Assembly: GCA_016946835.1 (NCBI GenBank)
Contig: JACVTC010000015.1
Coordinates: 640,001-672,500, forward strand
DNA length: 32,500 bases
Direction: 5' to 3'
From: Neocallimastix lanati (nom. inval.)
Lineage: Eukaryota; Neocallimastigomycota; Neocallimastigomycetes; Neocallimastigales; Neocallimastigaceae
Program-made: the position numbers and the translations under genes
The notes under the pieces: generated by a model
Told to the model about the DNA's origin: nothing
What the model saw: only the letters and a program-made list of their open reading frames with translations
The model's database searches: none
In this document: one piece after another, positions 23,849-32,500 of the stretch
How the letters are laid out: each line of letters begins with the position of its first letter
Numbering within the stretch: the first letter of the stretch is position 1

Positions 23849-24277
23849 TTTTATATTTATATAATTTTATATTTATATTTATTTAATTTTATATTTATAT
23901 TTATTTAATTTTATATTTATTTAATTTTATATTTATATTTATTTAATTTTATATTTATATTTATTTAGTTTTATATTTATTTGATTTTATATTTATATTT
24001 ATTTAATTTTATATTTATATTTATTTAATTTTATATTTATTTAATTTTATATTTATATTTATTTAATTTTATATTTATATTTATTTAATTTTATATTTAT
24101 TTAATTTTATATTTATATTTATTTAATTTTATATTTATATTTATTTAGTTTTATATTTATTTAATTTTATATTTATATTTATTTAATTTTATATTTATAT
24201 TTATTTAGTTTTATATTTATTTAATTTTATATTTATTTGATTTTATATTTATATTTATTTAATTTTATATTTATTTC
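23849..24277. repeat. Higher-order minisatellite, 60-bp period
   Basis: Two related units, a 22-mer TTTTATATTTATATTTATTT+AA and a 16-mer TTTTATATTTATTTAA, are arranged 22-16-22, giving a 60-base higher-order unit repeated about six to seven times. Single-base variants (TTTAGTTTT or TTTGATTTT in place of TTTAATTTT) recur at fixed places, for example about 23968, 24148 and 24208. This shows that expansion happened at the 60-base level. Confidence 0.92.
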
Positions 24278-25200
24278 ATTTCTTTTTTTTTTTTTTTTAA
24301 ATAAATAATCAAAGAAAAATCGAAATAAAAAATTTTTTTTTTCTTTTTCTTTTTGTTTTAAAAATAAAAAAAAGTTAAATGTAGTACAAGTCATTTTATA
24401 ATAAATAAGGTTTCAATTCCTGATGATATAAAAAAACGTTTAAAGAAAAAAATAAAATAATAAATTAAATGATAAACTTTATATGATAGAAAATAAATTA
24501 AATTTTTACATAAATAGTATTAATTCTATATCATTTATTGATTTATATTCATAATTAATGGTGGAGCAATTAATTATTCTAACATATATTAATAATAATT
24601 TGGTATACTTTAAAATATAATTAATTTCTATTTTTATTAATATTTAATATTTAATGTTCAATTGTTCAATTATTTATTATTAACTATATGAATACTCTTT
24701 TTATTATTTATTAATAAATACTCTTTTATATTCTTTCTATTATTATTTATTATTTATTAATAAATACTCTTTTATATTCTTTTTATTATTATTTATAATT
24801 TATTAATAAATGTTTTTTATTATTATTTTTAGTATTTATTATTTATTATTTATTCAATTATTCAATTATTTATTCAATTATTCAATTATTTATTCAATTA
24901 TTAAATTATTTATTTAATTTTTTACTTATTTATTTATTTATTATTAAATCTAATTTAAAATAAATTAAATAATTTAAAAATTTAAAATTAAAAATTTCTA
25001 TTGCAATTTTATTTGTGTTTATAAAAAAAATTTTTTTTTTTTAATGTTTTATAATTAACCAAAAAAAAATTTTTTTATTATAACAATTGACTTGTATTTA
25101 ATGAAATGCATATATTATTTAATTTAGTAATAAATAGAAAATTATAAATGAATATTACTAAAAATAAACATAAAGATAAAAAATATATAAATATTAAAAG

Positions 25201-25331
25201 AATATATATACATAGATAAATATTGAATATTAAATAATATATATGAATATATAAATATTAAATATTAAAAATATATATACATAGATAAATATTGAATATT
25301 AAATAATATATATGAATATATAAATATTAAA
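25201..25331. repeat. Tandem duplication, 69-bp period
   Basis: The 62-base sequence starting AATATATATACATAGATAAA at 25201 is repeated at 25270 without visible change, giving a 69-base period. It is non-coding. Confidence 0.85.
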
Positions 25332-25724
25332 TATAAATAGATATAAATATATGAATATTGAATATTAAATATAAATAAGTAGATATAAATATTAAAGAAT
25401 ATATATAAATATTTAATCTAAATTAAAAATATAAATAAGTATTAAATAAAATTAAATATCATGAAATAAAAAAAAAAAAAGTTTCTATATATATAAAGAT
25501 GAACATAAATTAAATAATGAATGTATAAAATAAAGAATATATAAAATAAAAAATAAATAAAATAATGAAAAAATAATAAAATTCAAATCATTTAACATAA
25601 ATAAATTAAAAAAAAAAAAATATGTATATATTTTTTTATTATTATTTTTTTAATCATTTTTTCATAAACGTGTTTTAAATTGTTATCATTATTATTAATA
25701 TTATATATTAATATCATTTATTTA

Positions 25725-25932
25725 TTTATTATTCCATTATTTCATTATTTATTATTTATTTATTTATTTATTTATTATTCCATTATTTCATTATTTATTA
25801 TTTATTATTTATTATTTATTATTTATTATTTATTATTTATTATACTTATTATTTATTATTTATTATTTATTATTTATTATTTATTATTTATTATTTATTA
25901 TTTATTATTTATTATTTATTATTTATTATTTA
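25725..25932. repeat. TTATTAT heptamer array, the longest in the window
   Basis: About 20 nearly perfect ATTATTT units run from about 25788 to 25930, interrupted once (TATACTTATT at about 25840). They are preceded by a duplicated TTATTCCATTATTTCATTATT segment. The seven-codon periodicity gives a repeated Tyr-Tyr-Leu-Leu-Phe-Ile-Ile open frame that should not be called a gene. Confidence 0.9.
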
Positions 25933-26971
25933 TTAATAATAATAATAAATAAGGATTTTTATATCTATAATTAATGTATAATTTTTAGTTATTATTTGTT
26001 AATTATTAATTACTATTTATTTTATTCAAGTCATTATTTTAGTTATTAATAGTCCTAATTATTTAATCTAATTATTATTGTTAATATCTCATTACCAATT
26101 ATTCCTTCTTTCCTCTTCTTATATTATAATGAAAAAGAAAAAGACTTTATCATTTTCTTTGTAAATTAATATAAAATTAATATATAAAAATTCATTCATT
26201 AATTTCATATATAATATGGATTCATTTATTCATCAAGAAACATTTGAAAATTTTTTATTTGATAATTTTTACCTTTAATTACTTCTAATTTAATTCGATT
26301 CAATATTTATTTTTAAACCAAATGAAATTAACCTTATTCTATTCTTTTTATAAAATAGGTGATAATCATACAAGGGCAATATATAATGATAATTTTTCAT
26401 AATTACTAATAATTTATTAATAAAAATTATGGAAATTAAATCATAATTTTTTTTTCATTTCTACAGCTGAACGTTGAATAGATTTAAAGATGAATATAAT
26501 ATTACTAAAAAAAAAAATAAAAGTTTTAAAAAAAAAATATTATCATTGTATAATGTTATTACTATTGTATAGTATTATTTTAATAATTAATAAATGAATG
26601 TATTATATATTTTTATTTTTTATTTTTTATTCACAAATAGAATACAGCAAATGACAATATATATATATATTTATTCATATCTATTAATAAAAAGTAATAC
26701 ATTCATAGAAATAGAAATATATATAAAAAAAAAAAAAAGTTAAATGAGTTTAAATATTAATTATTAATAAAAAAAGTGGTAGATAAAGGAGAAAACATTT
26801 TGTTTTAATACGAAAGGAAGTTTTTAATTTTCTATAACAAAATATATATATATATATAATTATAAGGTGTACAATAATCATTAATTTTCTTTTAAAAAAT
26901 AATAATAATAATAATTCATATCATTCTTATTTTTTAATTTTTTTTTTTTTTACTTTTATATTTATATTTAT

Positions 26972-27045
26972 ATATATATTTTTATTTTTAGAATACTATG
27001 ATTAAGGCTATATATATTTTTATTTTTAGAATACTATGATTAAGG
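26972..27045. repeat. Tandem duplication of about 37 bp
   Basis: TATATATTTTTATTTTTAGAATACTATGATTAAGG ends at about 27007 and recurs ending at about 27045. The second copy supplies the ATG of a short signal-peptide-like open frame. Confidence 0.8.
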
Positions 27046-27878
27046 TTAAGATTTCTATTACATCTATCTTTTTATTTTGTATTAGTTTTTCTGTACAATA
27101 TTAATACAAATGTCAATATTTATACATTAAAAGTATTATTATATTATAATAAAGAAAAAAAATATATATTTATAATGTAATAATGATATGAAATAATATT
27201 TTTTTAAATTTATTTTATTTTATTTTATTCAATCTGTACTTTAATATTTAATATTACACTATTTATTTTATTTTATTTTATTTTAATTATTTTATTTTTT
27301 CTTTAATTAAATTATATAAAATGTATTAATTATAAATTTTATATTAATTAGATTTATACCATCACATAATGCTAATATGAAAAAAAAACAATGAATATTA
27401 TATACTACAGTATAGAAATCTGTTTCACATTTTATTTTATAGTTTGTAAAAAATTATTCTTCTTTTAATACTACTATATAAAAATTACAGAATAATAATA
27501 TAAATGATAATTTTGTTTTTATATTTATTAATTATATATGTAAGTTTTTTCTTTCCCTTTATTTTATATTATTTTATACTTATTTTATTAGATTAGAAAA
27601 CTATAGTATTTAATTAATCCTAGTTTATTTATAATCTTACAGTATTTTTATAATTATAAAATTATAATATATAGAAAAATATAAAATATAAAATAAGTTT
27701 ATATAAAATACTTATTACATATATTTATATTGTGTATTTTATATAGAAATATCAATATCATATAAAATATTGAATATCTATATTTTAAAATATTTCTATA
27801 TATAAATTTTTCTATATATAAAATATAAAAAATAAATATAAACATCTAAAATGAAAAATAAAAATTACAATAAATATA

Positions 27879-27930
27879 AATATATTATATTACATTATTT
27901 TATTATAGACATAATGTAATATAATATATT
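27879..27930. repeat. Inverted repeat, 20-bp arms, 12-base loop
   Basis: 27879-27898 is the reverse complement of 27911-27930 (core TATTACATTAT / ATAATGTAATA). A third copy of the core (ATATTACATTATA) follows at about 27931-27943. All bases in the arms are A/T except the C/G pair, so chance is more plausible here than for the palindrome at 647-725. Confidence 0.75.
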
Positions 27931-30179
27931 ATATTACATTATATATTATGTATTAAATATATATTATTTTTTTTTGTTTTTTTTATTTTTTTATTGTATT
28001 GAAATTTTATATTCTAAAATAATTAATTTTTAATTTGTGACTAATAATAAAATAGAAAAATTTTTATTTAATTAAAATTAAACTTTATTTATTATACTTT
28101 TAATCTATACTCTGTTGATTTGTGTAACTTTGTTTAAATTAAATATATCATAAATAGTAAAAAAAATATTTTATTTCATTTTTTATTTACTTTATTTTTT
28201 ATTTACTTTATTTCATCTTAATAATTAAACTTAATCTATTTAATATAATATATTAATATATCGTTCAACTTTATTTATAATATAAATAATAATGTAATAT
28301 TAAATTTGGTAAATATAACAATTATAAAAATAAAAAATTTTGTTTTTTTTTTTTTGTGTAATTATAAAAAAAAAATTAGATAAATAAAAATAAATTGTAG
28401 TATATTATAATATATAGGACTAAGACTAAATTTAAGCTATTTTTATAAATTTATCATGTTTGCATTAATTTAAGTGAAGTATACTTTAATATATGTATTA
28501 AATAATCATTTCTATTATTTTATATTTAATTAGAAATAAATTAATATTCTATTGTGATTTAATTTAAAGATATATTTAGTTGATACATTTATAGTAAGTA
28601 ATACTCGTTTTGTACTACTTTTTGTATATTAATTTAAATTAAAAAATAATAAAACTTACAATATATTATAGTCTAGTGCAATCTATTGAAATTTATTAAA
28701 TTAATCTAATTTTTTAAACCTAATTTAAAATAAATGAAGAAAAAAAAAACAAAAAAATAAAAAAAAATTCAAATATATTGATAAATATATAAGAATATAA
28801 TTTAAACATAATATAAATTATATAATAATAATTCTATTTTTATTAATAAATATAAATTTATTTATTTAACCATCAATTTATCTATTAAGATGATATAATA
28901 ATAAAACTATTGATTTAATTATTTTAATCTAATTAATATTAAAATATATATATTTTTTCATTGCCCAGAGTTTTAGTTTTAATAAATAGCTTAATATATG
29001 TCATTCATGCTTTTAAATACTATTAAAAAAAATTTTTTTTTATTTTACAATAGCACATTTATAATGTTAAATAGGAATAAATTAATTTATATATTAATTA
29101 TTAATTATTTATTTAATATATTTGAATAGAATATAAAGAAATGAAATCTATAATTAGTATTTATAAAAAAAAAATTAAAAATAAAAAAATAAAAAAATAC
29201 ATAAATAAATAAATAAATAAATAAATACGAAGAATAATAATAATAAAGAGAATAAAAAACATATATTTAGTAATTAATAATTAATAGTTAATAATAATTA
29301 TAATATTAATAATATTATTAAATAGTAGTATTATTTATTTATTTATTAAATAGGTTTTTTTTTTTTTTATTTTTATATATTTAATTCATTTTATTAATTA
29401 TTAATTCATTATTATTTTATTGTTTATTATTAATTATTAATTCTTATATATTAATTAGTTAAAATTTTTTAATTATTAATTATTATTTATTATTCTTTAT
29501 TTAATAATATTTATACTTTGATTATTCTTTCTTATTATTCTTCTTACTATATCATTTGTTCCTTTCAAAACAATTCTATTAATTTATTTTTCATATATTA
29601 TATTATTATATCAATCAATTAGTTTATATATTGTTTTATATTCAATAATATATATTTACATTAAAAAAAATAAATAAATAAAATGTCATAATTTTTCTTT
29701 TTTTTTTTTTTTTTTTTTTTCTTCTTTTTTCATTTTTATTTATTATTTATTTTAGTCTATTAAGACTTAAAGATAGTAAAATTTTTTTTTATTAAGAAAG
29801 TGTATTTATAATTTTTAGTAACTAAATCACATAATAGATTTTAGAAAGAACGAATTCACTTTTGCATAAAATAACTTAAATATAAGTTTCATAAATTCAC
29901 TTTATTTAAGTTAAATAAATTTACTATTTATTCTTATATTATCAATCAAATCAATCGCAATCTGCTTTATTTCTAAACACAAAATTTTTAATTTAAATAA
30001 TATAATGTAAATATTTATTTTCTTTTTATTTATATATATATTTAATTGCAATATGAAATAATAAAAATAAAATAAGGATATTATTTAAAATAAATTAAAT
30101 ATAAAAAAGAGTAAATAAAAATAATAAATTAAAAAGGATAAAATAATAAAATCATAATAAATAATTAGTAAAAAGGAAA

Positions 30180-30235
30180 GGCATAGATCAAAAAAAGAAA
30201 AAAAAAAGGCATAGATCAAAAAAAGAAAAAAAAAA
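30180..30235. repeat. 28-bp tandem repeat upstream of the G-beta gene
   Basis: GGCATAGATCAAAAAAAGAA followed by an A run occurs at 30180 and again at 30208. It lies about 340-400 bases upstream of the G-beta start in a purine-rich stretch (about 30020-30520) that may hold the promoter or leader; no specific site can be named. Confidence 0.85.
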
Positions 30236-30578
30236 AAGAAGAGATGAATATAAAAATTATATTAATTTAATACTTAAAAAGTAAAAACTATTTTAACATA
30301 AAAAAAAGAAGGAAAGGATTGATTGTTTATAATTATATTAAGTTAATATAGAAGTAATAAAAATTGTTTTGTTGAAAAATTATTTTTAAATTAATATGAA
30401 AGGATTAAAATAAAAATAAACAAAAGAAATATTTCTATAAATAAAAAAGATATAAATTAAAATTAAAAAGGCAAAAAGGAAAAAAGGATAAAATTATATA
30501 ATATAAAAAAGTATTTATTTTTAGTGATAACCAATTTTATTAATAAAAATTAATAATATTTTAGAAATAATAGCCAAA

Positions 30579-31917
30579 ATGAACGATATTATGGAAAGAA
30601 TTGCCTTCACTCGTAAGGAGGTTGAACACTTAAAAGAAAAAATTAGACAAAAGAAAATTTCTTTATACGATACTTCTTGTAAGTATTTATAAAAAAAAAA
30701 TTAAAAATAAAATATAAATATTAAATATATATTAAGAGTAGACAATAAAACAAATTATTTAATAAAAAAGTATTTAATATATAATAAGAAAGTATTTAAA
30801 ATATATTAACAAATATAAAAAAATAAAATATTTTATTTTTTAAAAATAGTAAAAAAGGTTGCTAATGAATTAGAACCATTACCTCATGTTGATATGAAAG
30901 TACGTCGTACTTTAAAGGGTCACTTAGCTAAGATTTATGCTATGCATTGGTCAAGTGATAACCAACATTTAATTAGTGCATCACAAGATGGTAAATTAAT
31001 TGGTTGGGATACTTATAGTACTAATAAAATATATGCTATTCCACTTAGATCCTCTTGGGTTATGACCTGTGCTTATTCACCATCAAGAAATTTAGTTGCT
31101 TGTGGTGGTTTAGATAATATTTGTACAATTTATAACTTAAAAACTAAGGATGGTAATATAAAGGTCGCTAGAGAATTATCAAGTCACGTTGGTTACTTAT
31201 CTTGCTGTAGATTCTTAAACGATAATCAAATTATTACCAGTTCTGGTGATTCCACCTGTATATTATGGGATATTGGTGCCGATACTAAAATTCAAGAATT
31301 CACTGATCATACTGGTGATGTTATGAGTATTTCATTATCACCAAATAACAATATCTTTGTTAGTGGTGCTTGTGATGCTACCGCTAAGATTTGGGATATG
31401 CGTAGTGGTAAATGTGTTCAAACATTCACTGGTCATGAATCCGATATTAACTCTGTTGAATTCTTCCCAAGTGGTGAAGCTATCGGTACCGGTTCTGATG
31501 ATACCACCTGTCGTTTATTCGATTTACGTGCTGATAATGAAATGAATCAATATACTCAAGGTGGTACTAGTGGTATTACCTCCATTGCTTTCTCTATCTC
31601 AGGGCGTTTATTATTCGCTGGTTATGATGATTGTACTTGCAATGTCTTTGATACCATGAAGGGAGACCGCATTGGAATATTGAATGGTCATGATAACCGT
31701 GTCAGTTGCCTTGGTGTTTCTGGTGATGGTATGGCCTTATGTACTGGTAGTTGGGATAGTACCTTAAAGGTAAATTTTTTTTTTAAAAAATATTTGTCCA
31801 AAAAAAAAGAAAACATAAGTATTAATTTTATTTAATATTTTTAAAATTATATTTTTATTAATCTGATATATATTTATATATATATATTTTTAATAATTAA
31901 ATTAGATTTGGGTATAA
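30579..31917 (+). CDS. GNB1: Heterotrimeric G-protein beta subunit, 3 exons, 343 aa
   Basis: Forms the obligate G beta-gamma dimer at the plasma membrane, holds G-alpha in its inactive state and signals to effectors on receptor activation. Exons: 30579-30678, 30850-31769, 31906-31917, with GT-AG introns of 171 and 136 bases. Exon 1 codes the N-terminal helix that pairs with G-gamma ([20 protein letters not shown]); codon 34 is split across intron 1. Exon 2 gives the seven-bladed WD40 propeller, with [100 protein letters not shown] and [16 protein letters not shown]. Exon 3 codes only the final Ile-Trp-Val and TAA. Length and sequence match animal G beta 1-4 (340 residues) closely; the symbol reflects family identity, not proven orthology. 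GGT/GCT/TCC/ACC-type codons are commoner here than in the other genes, suggesting strong expression. Confidence 0.97.
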
Positions 31918-32500
31918 GCAAATCATAAACCGAACTATCTCCAATACGTACAATAAATGCATTACGTATAATAAATTAAGTGACATATAATTGAAAGTAA
32001 AGCTAAAAATAAAATACGAATAAAAAAAAAAACAAGCAATATAGAAATAATTTTTACAATAAAAAAATTATATATAAAAATTTATAAAATTACTATTTAT
32101 AACTAATTTAATTAGAGCAAAAAACAAAATAAAATTAAAATTAAAAAATAGAGATATAAATTTTAAAAATAATAATTTAATTTTTTTTATCAAAATAAAA
32201 TTTATTAAAAAAATAAATACAAAATTTAAAATTAAAAGAAAGGAATAAAAAAAAAAATTAAAGGTTATTGAACAAATAATAAAATGTCATAGTAACAAAA
32301 TACAATATTAATTAAAATCAAAATCAAAAAAGACTAAACCAAAGTTTTAAACAATCAAAAAAGAAAGAAAAAAAAAAAAACAAGAAAATGAAGAATTTAA
32401 ATAATATTATTAATCTTTTTTATATATTCTATATAAAAAGAAAAATAGTAAAAGAAAGAAATTAAACGAAGAAAAAAAAATTAATTTATATAATTTTTAT
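31918..32500. other. 3' flank of the G-beta gene
   Basis: A-rich DNA with no exon-like sequence on either strand. It should contain the G-beta 3' untranslated region and cleavage site, but AATAAA-like strings are too common here to choose one. Nothing else was seen. Confidence 0.6.

Larger units (their letters stand above)
23151..30578. other. Gene-poor low-complexity DNA, second part
   Basis: No convincing gene. The 60-bp higher-order array (23849-24277), a 69-bp tandem duplication (25201-25331), heptamer arrays, a 36-37-bp duplication (about 26972-27045), a 20-bp-arm inverted repeat (27879-27930) and a 28-bp tandem repeat (30180-30235) lie here. The part from about 26980 to 28750 is less repetitive and may be old, decayed sequence, but I recognise no family. 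Two short open frames (26290-26400 minus; 27036-27104 plus) have less biased codons but are too short to call genes. Confidence 0.6.

Noticed and set aside
24405-24425. GGTTTCAATTCC resembling a tRNA B box
   Set aside because: No A box, acceptor stem or anticodon arm could be found upstream at the right distance.
25680-25952. 90-codon open frame with Tyr-Tyr-Leu-Leu-Phe-Ile-Ile periods
   Set aside because: It is a translation of the heptamer array; the regular seven-codon repeat follows from the DNA repeat.
26216-26278. 20-codon plus-strand open frame MDSFIHQETFENFLFDNFYL with a possible second exon after AATAG at about 26360
   Set aside because: There is no GT donor between the open frame and the proposed acceptor, and it overlaps no other coding evidence.

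Overview
The window looks like nuclear DNA of an anaerobic gut fungus (Neocallimastigomycota) or a very similar flagellated early-diverging fungus. The DNA between genes is almost pure A and T, full of homopolymers and short tandem repeats. Genes are islands of ordinary composition cut by AT-rich GT-AG introns of about 120-490 bases. One gene encodes a ciliary protein, which fits an organism with flagellated zoospores. All four reconstructed genes end in TAA and none shows bacterial features. The lineage is inferred from composition and gene content, not from a marker gene.

Layout. (1) 1-2499: AT-rich DNA with no gene, containing a 37-bp-arm perfect palindrome. (2) 2500-10462, minus strand: a 21-exon gene for a 1286-residue CFAP57 (WDR65) orthologue. 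Every exon joins in frame, including one of 24 bases. (3) 10463-12535: spacer with a 36-bp minisatellite and, on the minus strand at about 11750-12030, what looks like a decayed WD40-repeat relic. (4) 12536-13127, plus: two-exon gene for a small basic protein of 125 residues that I do not recognise. (5) 13128-14886: spacer. (6) 14887-18541, plus: four-exon gene for a 900-residue Trf4/5 (TENT4/PAPD5)-type non-canonical poly(A) polymerase with a very long acidic, Ser- and Arg-rich tail. (7) 18542-30578: about 12 kb without a convincing gene, built from minisatellites, including a 9-bp two-variant array, a 60-bp higher-order array and heptamer arrays. (8) 30579-31917, plus: three-exon gene for a heterotrimeric G-protein beta subunit of 343 residues whose last exon codes only Ile-Trp-Val-stop. 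(9) 31918-32500: AT-rich 3' flank.

The genes belong to separate processes: axoneme assembly or inner-arm dynein regulation (CFAP57), nuclear RNA surveillance and oligoadenylation (Trf4-like), and receptor signalling (G beta). Nothing suggests an operon, a gene cluster or a defence system. The most unusual content is the exon architecture of CFAP57, the possible WD40 relic, the frame-switching trinucleotide repeat in the Trf4-like tail, and the organised satellite arrays in the gene-poor 12 kb.
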